A stretch of 64,000 nt of DNA from Cloacibacterium caeni (GTDB taxonomy: Bacteria > Bacteroidota > Bacteroidia > Flavobacteriales > Weeksellaceae). The notes beneath the pieces are model-generated. The model did no database searches. It saw only the letters and a program-made list of their open reading frames with translations, and was not told the DNA's origin. Position numbers and translations under genes: made by a program. Numbering within the stretch: position 1 is the first letter of the stretch; every line of letters begins with the position of its first letter. The stretch covers positions 434,001 to 498,000 of the forward strand of contig NZ_OU015319.1 of NCBI RefSeq assembly GCF_907163125.1. The letters run 5' to 3'. Of the stretch, positions 44,964-55,500 are shown piece after piece.

Positions 44964-46991
44964 GTGAGGTTTCAATTCAATACATCGCAAAGTTCAGCAG
45001 AGATTCTTGATAAATATTTTTCTATCAAGAACGAAACGCGTGATTTAAAACCTCTTACAGAGCTTTTTCATTCTTTACAAAAAGAAAATTTCTCTGATTT
45101 TTTAACTTTTCTTAAAGAGCACGAAGAAATAAGACAAAACTTGGTGTATTACATCAATACAGTCTTTATGGGAAGAGCTTTTAACCTTTCTCTTACCGAA
45201 GCCAATATTCTTTCAGAAGACGCTTTTTTTCCGGAATTAAGAAAAAGAATTTTGTCAAAATTTCTACCACCAGTAGAAGATGATAATACTATTTCTAACA
45301 TTATTTCAAACGTCTTTTTTAGAGATAATGCTGATTTTAAATTCATCAAAAAAGTTTCTAGACAAGAATCTGACGAACTTTTCAGAATGTTAGAAATCGA
45401 CCGCATGATTCTACAGCCAAAAGTGAAAAAAGAACTTCTTTTTTCGATGAATATTTTGGCGTGGAGAGCTATTGGAAACGCCTTAGATGTAGATGTGCTA
45501 AAAATGGCTCCAGAATATAAAAATTTCGACAATCCATTTTTGGCATTACAAGATGAGCTAGACATTCTTATCAGCGATTTCAAAAAGAATCAAGCCATCG
45601 TTCTTACCTCTAAAGACAGTCATTATAAGCAAATTAAAATTTATCTTCAACAATGTTTTGCTTTCATCAGCAAAGCGTTCAAAAATGCTTCTAAATACGG
45701 CATTTCAGGTAAAACCAATCAATCTTTATTGAAAATTCGTCAACAATTACAGCGCATTTCAGAAATTTTAGAACTTCTAGTCATTGATGATGAAAAAGAT
45801 GTGATAAGAAAGTCTAAAAATTTGGTTATCAATATTTTAGATTATAAATCTCACCGTAATAACATCAGAGATTTATTCAATGATAGCACCACATTGCTTT
45901 CGCATCTCATTACTACACATACCGCAGAAACAGGAACCAATTACATTACGACTTCGCCAAAAGAATATTTTAAAATGTTCAAAAAAGCAAGTGGTGGTGG
46001 AATTATCGTAGGTGCGCTTTGTGTCATAAAAATGCTATATGCTTATGTTCCAGGCAGTGAATTTTACCACGCATTTTTATACTCTTTTAATTATGCTATG
46101 GGTTTCATTATGATTTATTTAATGAATTTCACATTGGCTACAAAACAACCAGCCATGACCGCTGCAACGATGGCAAAAGTGCTTTCTGAAGGAAAAAATA
46201 ATTCTAAAAATTATCTAGATTTTGCCCATTTGGTTTCCAAATTATTCAGGAGTCAGTTCATTGCGTTTGTAGGAAATGTATTGCTGAGTTTCCCGATTGC
46301 TTTGGCCATTATTTATGGTTTAGAAATTCTTTTCGGACAGAATTTTGCCATTGAAAAATCTTCTACCTTACTCAAAGATTTAGACCCATTTCATTCTAAA
46401 GCCTTATTACATGCCGCTTTAGCGGGAGTTTATCTTTTCATTTCGGGGATTATTGCAGGAAATGTAGGAAACACTTCTGTTTTTTATAAAATTCCAGAGA
46501 GAATTGCCAAAAATCCTTATATCCATTACCTTTTCGGAAGAAATTTTGCCGAAAATCTTTCACAATATTATTCTAAAAATTGGGCGGGAATTATGTCTAA
46601 CCTTTGGTTAGGGATTTTCTTAGGTTCTACAGCCACCATCGGTAAGTTTTTTGGACTGGATTTAGATATTCGTCACATAACTTTCGCGGCAGGAAATTTT
46701 GCATTAGGATTATACGGAAAAGAATTTTCCATCGATACCCAAACGTTTATTATTGCTTTTGTCACGGTATTTTTGATTGGATTCTTAAACTTTATAGTAA
46801 GCTTTGGATTGTCGATGGTTTTAGCATTCCGTTCTAGAAAAGTGAACTTTGGTGAGGTGAGAAACCTTAACCGAAGCATCATTAAATATTTCTTTAAAAA
46901 TCCGCTGATTTTCTTTTTCCCAATTCGTTCTGTGTTAGACGAAAGAGCCAAAAAATTAATTTCAGACACTACAAAACATACACATCCATAA
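44964..46991 (+). CDS. Gcr-like membrane protein annotated as site-specific recombinase
   Basis: Protein of 675 residues. An acidic, helical N-terminal half (1-335) is followed by about seven membrane segments from residue 345 onward. It matches the family labelled site-specific recombinase (PF10136), named after a gonococcal gene. The many membrane helices and lack of a known recombinase active site make the label doubtful. Starts with GTG 13 bp after mtgA, so likely cotranscribed. Its 3' end overlaps the oppositely oriented DUF721 gene by 23 bp. Confidence 0.75.
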   Translation: MRFQFNTSQSSAEILDKYFSIKNETRDLKPLTELFHSLQKENFSDFLTFLKEHEEIRQNLVYYINTVFMGRAFNLSLTEANILSEDAFFPELRKRILSKFLPPVEDDNTISNIISNVFFRDNADFKFIKKVSRQESDELFRMLEIDRMILQPKVKKELLFSMNILAWRAIGNALDVDVLKMAPEYKNFDNPFLALQDELDILISDFKKNQAIVLTSKDSHYKQIKIYLQQCFAFISKAFKNASKYGISGKTNQSLLKIRQQLQRISEILELLVIDDEKDVIRKSKNLVINILDYKSHRNNIRDLFNDSTTLLSHLITTHTAETGTNYITTSPKEYFKMFKKASGGGIIVGALCVIKMLYAYVPGSEFYHAFLYSFNYAMGFIMIYLMNFTLATKQPAMTAATMAKVLSEGKNNSKNYLDFAHLVSKLFRSQFIAFVGNVLLSFPIALAIIYGLEILFGQNFAIEKSSTLLKDLDPFHSKALLHAALAGVYLFISGIIAGNVGNTSVFYKIPERIAKNPYIHYLFGRNFAENLSQYYSKNWAGIMSNLWLGIFLGSTATIGKFFGLDLDIRHITFAAGNFALGLYGKEFSIDTQTFIIAFVTVFLIGFLNFIVSFGLSMVLAFRSRKVNFGEVRNLNRSIIKYFFKNPLIFFFPIRSVLDERAKKLISDTTKHTHP

Positions 46992-47259
46992 ATTGGTCTT
47001 CGCCAAATTCTTCTTGAAATTTCTTGAGGAAAAATGACTTTTTCATTCTAAAATCATTTCTGAAAAGTGGAGATTTTATTCTGATTTCTAGAATTTTTTC
47101 ATTCAGATTTACACTTTCTATTTCTTTGAAAAATGCTTCGTCTAAATAGTTTTTTAGAAAATCCTTGACTTGTAAAGCCAATAATTTATCCTCAAAACCA
47201 TACAACTTGGCAAAACTTTTCACCAATTCAGAACTTTGATATTCTCTTTTCTTTTTCAT
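46969..47259 (-). CDS. DUF721 domain protein (DciA-like)
   Basis: Basic protein of 96 residues containing a DUF721 fold (V-N-L-N-E-K-I-L-E-I-R-I-K-S-P-L-F-R). The family includes DciA, a replicative helicase loader; a link to replication fits the nearby recF but is inference. The start is the ATG at 47259; the longer frame opens with a TTG. Convergent 23-bp overlap with the Gcr-like gene. Confidence 0.8.
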   Translation of the reverse strand: MKKKREYQSSELVKSFAKLYGFEDKLLALQVKDFLKNYLDEAFFKEIESVNLNEKILEIRIKSPLFRNDFRMKKSFFLKKFQEEFGEDQFMDVYVL

Positions 47260-47351
47260 GTATTTGCGAGCGCAGCGAAGCAATTTGTTTTTATTTTCCC
47301 ACAGATTTCACAAATTTTTATCAGCAAAATTAGCTCAATCAGTGCGAAATT

Positions 47352-47591
47352 TTATTTTTTAATATGTTTTTCAATTTCCAAAAAAGCAAAATTTACAGCT
47401 TCTTTTTCAGTTCTAAAATAGTGTAAGTTTTCTTTATTTCCTCTTTCATAGTTAAACCAAACATATAAACTTCCAAATTTTTCCAAACCAAAGCCTTCAT
47501 TTCCATATTTTCCGAAATTGCCAATTAAGTAAAAATCTAATTCAGGATAATTAATTTTTAGATAATTTTCAAGTTTTATTATAGTCTTCAT
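47352..47591 (-). CDS. small protein of unknown function
   Basis: Soluble protein of 79 residues, rich in aromatic residues (Y-L-I-G-N-F-G-K-Y-G, Y-V-W-F-N-Y-E-R). Not recognised. It lies 33 bp after recF on the same strand and before the DUF721 gene, so it is probably in their operon. Confidence 0.65.
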   Translation of the reverse strand: MKTIIKLENYLKINYPELDFYLIGNFGKYGNEGFGLEKFGSLYVWFNYERGNKENLHYFRTEKEAVNFAFLEIEKHIKK

Positions 47592-47624
47592 ATTACTTGG
47601 CTCTTTTTACTTTTTACTTGGCTC

Positions 47625-48704
47625 TTAAATCTGAAAGATTTTCGATTCTTCATTAATTCTTTTCACCACAGATTCTGTACGTTCTCTATGCGTGTCTGTA
47701 ATGAATATCTGTCCGAAATTCTGTTGGTTCACCAATTCTATCAACTGAGAAACTCTATTGTCATCTAATTTATCAAAAATGTCATCCAAAAGTAGAATAG
47801 GATTTTTATTCGTGATGTCTTTAATTCTTTTGATTTGAGCCAATTTCAGAGCGATGAGGAAAGATTTTTGTTGACCTTGACTTCCGAATTTTTTAATCAA
47901 ATTTCCGTTCATTTCGAAGCGCAAATCATCCTTATGAATTCCTCGTGAAGTATAAGTAAGAACTCTGTCTTTTTCGAGGTTTTCGCTTAAGATTTCTTCG
48001 AAATTTTGTTCATTCAAATTACTTTCATAAATAACAGTAACTTTTTCATTTCCTTTTGAAATAATCTCATAGAAATGTTGAATTGTTGGCAAAATAGACG
48101 CTACAAATCGTTGTCTTTTTTCAAAAATTTGAGTTCCAAATTTGGTCAAAGGTTCGTTGTATATTTCAAGCGAATCAAGGTCGAAAGTTCTGTTTTTAGC
48201 AAAATATTTGAGCAAAGCATTTCTTTGTTGAAGCGTTTTTTGGTATTGAATCAAAGCAAAAAGATAATCAGAATCGGTCTGCGAAATCATGGCATCTAGA
48301 AACTTTCTTCTGCTTTCGCTGCCATCAGAAATGAGGTTCGAATCGTAAGGAGAAATCATCACACTTGGCAAAAAACCAATGTGGTCGGCGATTCTTTCGT
48401 AGGTTTTATCATTTTTTTTAATGATTTTTTTACCTTCTTTGGGCAATTGCACTTTGATGATGTCGTTTTTTTCTTCTCCTTGAATTTCTGCTTCTATCGC
48501 AAAAAAATCACTGTCGTGTAAAATGTTTTGAGCATCAAGATTTCCCAGAAAACTTTTTGCCATCGAAAGATAATGAAGCGCATCTAGAATATTGGTTTTT
48601 CCAGCGCCGTTATTTCCCACGAAACAATTGATTTCTGGCGAAAAATCGAATGATTTTTCACTGTGATTTTTGAAATTGAATATTTTCAGATTTTTGATGA
48701 TCAT
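47625..48704 (-). CDS. recF: DNA replication and repair protein RecF
   Basis: SMC-like ATPase that helps load RecA at single-strand gaps; 359 residues, normal length. Walker A G-N-N-G-A-G-K-T-N at about residues 30-38, signature S-Q-G-Q-Q-K near 275, Walker B L-L-L-D-D-I-F-D-K-L-D near 305. A TAATTTTG box at 48709 within the end of the upstream gene could give it its own promoter in addition to operon transcription. Confidence 0.93.
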   Translation of the reverse strand: MIIKNLKIFNFKNHSEKSFDFSPEINCFVGNNGAGKTNILDALHYLSMAKSFLGNLDAQNILHDSDFFAIEAEIQGEEKNDIIKVQLPKEGKKIIKKNDKTYERIADHIGFLPSVMISPYDSNLISDGSESRRKFLDAMISQTDSDYLFALIQYQKTLQQRNALLKYFAKNRTFDLDSLEIYNEPLTKFGTQIFEKRQRFVASILPTIQHFYEIISKGNEKVTVIYESNLNEQNFEEILSENLEKDRVLTYTSRGIHKDDLRFEMNGNLIKKFGSQGQQKSFLIALKLAQIKRIKDITNKNPILLLDDIFDKLDDNRVSQLIELVNQQNFGQIFITDTHRERTESVVKRINEESKIFQI

Positions 48705-48708
48705 GTAG

Positions 48709-48716
48709 CAAAATTA
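48709..48716 (-). promoter_or_regulatory. possible internal -7 box of recF
   Basis: TAATTTTG on the minus strand, 4 nt before the recF ATG and overlapping the upstream stop region. It would yield a nearly leaderless mRNA. Confidence 0.35.
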
Positions 48717-49454
48717 CTTCAATAAAACGAGAATTAAAAACGGCATTGCGCTTAAACTCTCCATTAAAAAAGAATAATACCAATCTGCACGTTTTTGATG
48801 AGAAAAATAAACCAAAATAGCCGCTAAAATTGCATTGATAGAAAAAGCCAAAGCATAATCCAGTTTCAAAAATTTTATCGCCAGAACTGAACTGATAAAA
48901 AGAAATAGATAACTTAAATATTTTGTGTTTTGAATGCCAATTTTCATAGGCAAAGTTGTAAAATCATCTCGTTTTAAATCTCTAATTTCGAATGGAAAAG
49001 TAATGGCAGAAGTATAGAAGAAAATAATAAAAAACCACGCCCAATTCATTTCTTTCAGAGGAAACCAAACCAAACTCAGCGCCCAAATAAATCCCACATA
49101 AAAAGTTTTGACCAAAGAAAATTGTCGAAGATTAATGTTCAAAAAATCTGCGTTGTAAATAAAACCAAGAATTAAAACAATCAGCCATTTCAAGTAAAAA
49201 TTCAGGTCAAAATATTTCAAAAGAATGGAACTGATAAGAACAAATCCTAAAATATTCCAAATTTTTGCAAATTTTCTTTTGTGATAAACGGTGAAAAAAT
49301 ATCCGTTCCAAAACGTAAGGAAAAGGACGAATGCTAAAGTATTTTGGTAAGATTCTTGCTCTTGCAAGATGAAAACGCCTAATAGCGTTGCGCACAGAGA
49401 AACATAAATCTGCGATTTTAGTAGAATATTTTTTAGTAAATTTATAACGTTCAT
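48714..49454 (-). CDS. UbiA-like membrane protein
   Basis: Integral membrane protein of 246 residues with about eight hydrophobic segments. The loop F-P-F-E-I-R-D-L-K-R-D-D...T-L-P-M-K-I-G resembles the second aspartate-rich motif of UbiA prenyltransferases. The first motif (NDxxD) is reduced to a Y-N-A-D-F-L-like sequence, so catalytic activity is uncertain. Begins at the ATG at 49454; the longer frame starts upstream of the -7 box. recF follows after 9 bp. Confidence 0.7.
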   Translation of the reverse strand: MNVINLLKNILLKSQIYVSLCATLLGVFILQEQESYQNTLAFVLFLTFWNGYFFTVYHKRKFAKIWNILGFVLISSILLKYFDLNFYLKWLIVLILGFIYNADFLNINLRQFSLVKTFYVGFIWALSLVWFPLKEMNWAWFFIIFFYTSAITFPFEIRDLKRDDFTTLPMKIGIQNTKYLSYLFLFISSVLAIKFLKLDYALAFSINAILAAILVYFSHQKRADWYYSFLMESLSAMPFLILVLLK

Positions 49455-49458
49455 TAAG

Positions 49459-49466
49459 CAAATATA
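49459..49466 (-). promoter_or_regulatory. -7 box of the UbiA-like/recF operon
   Basis: TATATTTG on the minus strand ends 4 nt before the ATG at 49454, predicting a leaderless or nearly leaderless transcript. Confidence 0.55.
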
Positions 49467-49478
49467 AAAACACTTTGT

Positions 49479-49511
49479 CATTCTGAATGAAGCAAAGCGA
49501 AATGAAGAATC
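49479..49511. repeat. solitary copy of the CATTCTGAA... dispersed repeat
   Basis: A single copy related to the start of the 190-bp units at 12393 and 21170, placed in the short divergent promoter region before the alpha-2-macroglobulin gene. Confidence 0.75.
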
Positions 49512-49567
49512 TATTTTTTGATTTTTCGTGACATTTTATTCTAATGCAATAAAAATCTTTTTTGATT

Positions 49568-52500
49568 ATGAAAAAACTAACCCAAATCTTCATTTTACTA
49601 TTCCTCATTTGGAATATTACTCCTATGAAAGCTCAAAAATACTATGACCAACAATGGAAGAAAATTTCTGAAAATTATAAGAAAGGAACTTATAAATCTA
49701 ATCTTCCGCTCATTTTAGACATTCAGAAACGTGCAATTTCAGAAGACAACGCGATTCAATTGATTAAATCTTTGAAAGCGGAATTAAGTGTGATAGACCT
49801 TACCGAAGATGATACTCAAAATGATACTGCTTCTCAATTTTTCAAAAAATTACAATCTTTTGACCAAAAATTAAAAGGCGAACAAAAATTGGTTTTTCAA
49901 GTATTGTTGGGAGACTTTTTTCAAGATTATTACGATGAAAATCAATGGAAAATTAACCAAAAAACGAATGTAAACACTGGCGAAAAACAAGATTTTTCTC
50001 AAATCGAAACATGGAGCAAATTAGATTTTAAAAATTATTTTGCCCAACATTTTTCTGAAATTTCAAAACAAGATGCAGCGTTACAAAAAATCACCATTTC
50101 AAAATATGCAGAGATTTTTGATGAAGTAGAAGATATCGTTTATTTTCCTAGCTTCTTTGATTATAAATCAATGCAATATGTTGATTATCTTCAAAGTAAT
50201 TATTATTTTACTAAAAATGAACTGAAAGAAAATCAGCCTAAAATTTTAGGAATTTATGATGCGTTGATTGCTAAAAATTCAGGAAATGCGCAATTGTACT
50301 TCAAGCATCAAAAACTGAATGATGAATGTGCTTTTACCAACTGTAAAAACAAGCAAGAACATTTAATTTCTCTTTATAATTCTGCAACAGAAGGCGATTA
50401 TAAAGTTTTAATCGCTCAAGAAATTATTTCCAGTCTTCAAGGAGAACAAAAATTTGATGAAGCGCTTTCTTGGATTGAAAAAGTGAAAAAAGCCTATCCA
50501 AAATCCAAATTTTTAGAAAACATCAAAAATCAGGAAAATCAAATCAAACAGCCTTTTGTCAATATAAAATTTGAAACGTCCACTTTGCCGAATCAACCGA
50601 TTCATTTGATTGCAGAATACAAAAATACTTCACAGTTCTCTCTCAATATCTATGAAGTGAAATCTGATTATCAAGGCTTTTTGAAGTATATTTATAATTC
50701 TTGGAACAAAGATTATTTTTCTCAACTCAAGAAAACTTTGGTAAAAAAAGAAACTTTTCCTTTGAAAAATTTCAAAGATTACACTTCTCATAAAACTTCG
50801 CTGGAAATTGCGCCACTTCCTTCGGGAATTTACGTGGGAGAATATTTGGTAGATGGGAATGTTCAAGACCATTTTTACTTTATTGCCGCTAATTCTAGAA
50901 TTATTTTTAAGAATAAATCAGACCAACAAATTTTCGAAAACGAATTGCAATTGGTACTCAGAAATAATGGGAAAATTTTACCAAAAGAAAACTTAGAGTT
51001 TTATGAATATGTTGCTCAACAAAATATAGAAAAATCTGCGGGAGTTACAGATGCTAAAGCTGGTTTCAAAATTCCAGAAAATGATAAAAAACGCTATTAT
51101 CGCTATGTTTTGGTGCGTCAACCTTCTACCAATGATGTGAATCTTTTGCAAGTCTATGGCAATCAGTATGATACTTCTTTTAACACTAGAAATGAAGTAG
51201 AACAAGCGCAAATTTTCTTAGATAGAGCAATTTACAGACCTGGACAAACCGTTTATTTTAAAGTGATTGGAACCGCTTTTAGCAGTGAAACCAACAAAGA
51301 AAAAGTAACGCCAAAAGTGAAGTTGAATATCACTTTGAAAGATACAAATGGCGAGGAAATTTCTACGCAAACATTGACTACTAATGAATTTGGTTCTGTG
51401 AACGGAAGTTTTACGCTTCCACAAGGAAAACTGAACGGACAATTTTCTATAGAAGTTGATAATGACGATGATGAAGTCACAGATTATGTGATGGACGGCT
51501 ATAAAAGTTTCCGAGTGGAGGATTATAAACGTCCGAAATTTGAAGTAAGTTTTGAACCGGTAAAACAAGAATATCAGTACGGACAAACCATTGAATTGCA
51601 AGGAAAAGCCATGATGTTTTCGGGAGTTCCGCTCAATAATGCTACCGTAAATTATGAAATCAAAAAACAGAATATTCGTTGGAGATATTTCTGGTGGTAT
51701 CCTCGTGGAAATGATAACGAGAACTCAATTCTTGGCGAAGTAAAAACCAATGAAAAAGGTGAATTTACCATAAAAATTGACCTTAAAAAAGATGAAACTT
51801 TAGAAGGAATTCAGATTGATAATTATCAAATCAATGCTTCTGTTACCGATATTAACGGAGAAACGCAATCTGACCAAACCAATCTGAAAGTGGCTTCGGT
51901 TTCGCATTATATTTCACTTTCAGAAGCGAACACTTCGACTCCGCTCAGTGTGACAGATTATTTTACGGATGAAAATATAAAATTTAAAGTTGAAACTAAA
52001 AATTACAACGACCAGATTTTAAAGAAAAGTTACACCGCAAAATTGTCAAAATTATCACCTCAAGAAAGAGTTTTTAGAACCAATTTTGAGAGTGAAATTC
52101 AGAATGCCCCTTTCTTTAGTAAAGAAGTTTTTGTGCAAAAATTCCCACATGATTATTTTGATAAATCGGAGAAAGAAAATAGAATAGAAAAAGTAATTTT
52201 TGAAAAAACTCCAGATTCTAAAATTATTAGAATGACAAGTGTTAATTCTGAACTAATTAATCAGCAAGGAACTGCAACTGACTTTGAAATAGGGAAATTA
52301 TCAGCAGGAAAATACAAACTAGAGCTTTTCAACATCGAAGGAAAAGATACCATCAAAACGGAGAAAATTTTTGAAGTTTTTGATAAAGCTAAACTTTCTG
52401 AAAATCAAAAGCCTTTCTTAAAAGTAATTCCTGAAAAATCTGAATACAATAGAACTGAAAAGGCTAAATTCTACGTTTATTCAGCCATTCCAGATGCTTT

Positions 52501-55500
52501 GGTCAATGTATATGTTCAAAACGGTGATGGGAAAACACAGTTTGAGCAATTGCCGATTAAAAACGGAATTTTAGTTTACGAAGTTCCACTTCCGAAAGAT
52601 GAAAGCATAGAAAATCTGAATGTTCAGTTTCAAATGATTGCTTTCAATGATGTGCAAACTGTTTCGCAAGATGTGAAAATTTCTTCGGATAAAAAGCCTT
52701 TGAAAATAGAATTGGTAACATTTAGAGATAAATTACAACCGAATTCCAAAGAAAAATGGAGTGTGAAAATTTCTGGTAGTTCGACTTCGCTCACCGACCA
52801 GATTACTGCCGAAGTTCTAGCGAATATGTATGATAAATCTTTAGACCAATTTGCGGTAAATACTTATTCTTGGCAAAGTCTTTACAGCAAACCTTATTGG
52901 ATTTCTCAATACGGAATTAATGAAAATTTAGACCAAAAATATTACAGTAAAAGACTGAAATATTTTAATAATTTCGGCGTGAATAGACCGGATTTTGATT
53001 GGTTTGATGGAGGAATTACTTACCAATTAAGAGGAAGAGCTAATGGCCTTATTATTACTGAAAGTGCAGTTCCTTCCGCAAATGTCAAAATTAGAGGAAT
53101 GGCTTCAATGAAGGCAGAAGCTGTAACAGATTCCGTAAAAACTAAGAATATTGAAGAAGTAGTAACAGTAGCATATGGAAGGAAAAAAGAAAATTTAGAA
53201 AAAATTCCAGTTCGTCAAAATCTCAACGAAACTGCATTTTTCTATCCTAATTTAATGACAGACAAAGACGGAAATGTATCGTTTGAATTTACATCTCCAG
53301 AAGCACTTACACAATGGAAATTGATGTTTCTAGCACATACCAAAAATGCACAAGTTGCCACTTTAGAAAAAACGGTGGTTACACAAAAAGAATTTTCGGT
53401 AACACCTAATTATCCTAGATTTTTGAGAGAAGGCGATGAATTGGTTTTCAAATCTAAATTGAGCAATTTAACGACTCAACAACTCAAAGGTTTTGCGAAA
53501 TTGCAAATATTAGACGCTTTCACCAATGAAGATATTACTGAAAAATTTGGAATTAACCAGTTAAATGCAGCTGCTGGTTACAACGTAGAACAATCATTTA
53601 CACTCAATGCAAATGGAAGCACAACCGTTCAATGGAATGTAAAAGTTCCGAATGGTGTTTCTTCTATTATCATTAAAAACGTAGCCACTTCGACTTCGCT
53701 CAGTGGACAAGGAAAATTTTCTGATGGTGAACAAAAAGCAATCGCAGTTTTGCCAAATAGAATGTTGGTAACAGATGCAGTTCCGGTTTTTGTGAAAGAA
53801 GGACAGACCAAAACATTTGTTTTACAAAATTTGAAAAATAATCAATCTAAAACAGCGACAAATGTATCCAATACTTTAGAATTGACGACCAATCCAATTT
53901 GGGAAGTGATTTTTGCGTTGCCAAGTCTTAAAAATGACAATAATCTTTCTGCGGATGTGGTTTTCAATAAATGGTTTGCAGATGTTTTGGCGTCTGAAAT
54001 TTTCAAAGCCAATCCAAAACTGAAAACCGTTTTTGATGAATATCAATCTAAAGGTTTACTCAATTCAAATTTGGAGAAAAATCAAGAGTTGAAACAATTA
54101 TTGTTGGAAGAAACACCTTGGGTTTTAGATGCTAAAAACGAAACCGAACAAATGGCGAAATTGGCAAGATTGTTCGATGCGAATAATATGCGAAATTCCA
54201 TCAACGACGATTGGAGCGAACTGAAAAAATTGCAAAATCCTGATGGCGGTTTTTCTTGGTATGCCGGTTACCCAAGTTCATACTATAATTCATTGTATAT
54301 TTTGAAAAATTTAGGCAGAATTAATGAATGGTTGAAAGGAAATTTAGCAGATTATCAATCTTCTGAACAAAAAGAAATGGTTTCTCAATTGGTGAAATAT
54401 GTGGACAATGAAGTAAGCAGATATTTCGATGTAAAGGCGGTTGCTGAGCGTAGTCGAAGCAATGTTTGGAGTAATTATGCGTTGGATTATCTGGACACTC
54501 GTCATTATTGGGAAAAAGAATATCCGTTAAAAGGTGATGGCAAGAAAATGAAAGATTTAGTGATTTCAAAAGCGAAAACTGCAAAAATAACCGACTTCAC
54601 TTTCTTTGGTTTACATAGAGCAGCATTACTTTTTGATGCGTACAATTTGAAAGATGTTTCTAAAAAATTAATGACTTATCTGAAAGAAACTTCTGTACAA
54701 AGCGAAACACAAGGCGTTTATTGGAAACAAAATCTCAACGATTGGGGTTGGTATTCTTCTAAAACTGTAAATCACGCTGGTGCTTTGGAAGCGTTTAATA
54801 AATTAACTACTGACCAAAATTTTGTAGAAGAAATGAAAATTTGGCTCATCACACAGAAAGAAGTTTCCAATTGGGATACTTCCAGAAGTACAGCAGAAGT
54901 GATTTACACGATTCTCAATTCTGGAAAATCTTGGACTTCAGCGGAAAGCGATAAAGCCACCATCATTTGGGGCGGAAAAGAACTTACCAATCCTGATACA
55001 AAAGCAACGGGTTATGTGAAATCAGCAGTGAATTCAGATAAAATAGATAAAAATTTAGCCACAGTAACCATTACAAAACCAGGAGCTGGAATTGTTCAAG
55101 GTGGTTTATTCTGGCAATATTATGAGGATTTAGATAAAATTAAATCTTCGGAAACTTATATTTCTATTACCAAAGAATTGTACAAAAAAGTGAAAACGGT
55201 AAACGGTGAAGAATTGCAGAAAATTACAGAAAATGCTCCTCTTAAAATTGGGGATAAAGTTACGGTCAGAATGATTCTGAACACCGATAGAAACATGGAA
55301 TTTATTCATCTGAAAGATATGAGAGCGGCAGGTTTTGAACCAGTTGACGTACTTTCTGGCTATCAATGGAAGAATAATTTGGGTTATTATCAAGTCACCA
55401 AAGATGCTTCCACTAATTTCTACATCGAATACATGCCGAAAGGAAAATACGTTTTTGAGTATGATTATATTTGTAATGTAGCAGGAACGTTCAGCAACGG

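Noticed and set aside
44964-46991. True site-specific recombinase
   Set aside because: The family name is kept in the call, but the many membrane helices and absence of a serine or tyrosine recombinase active site argue against a DNA recombination role.
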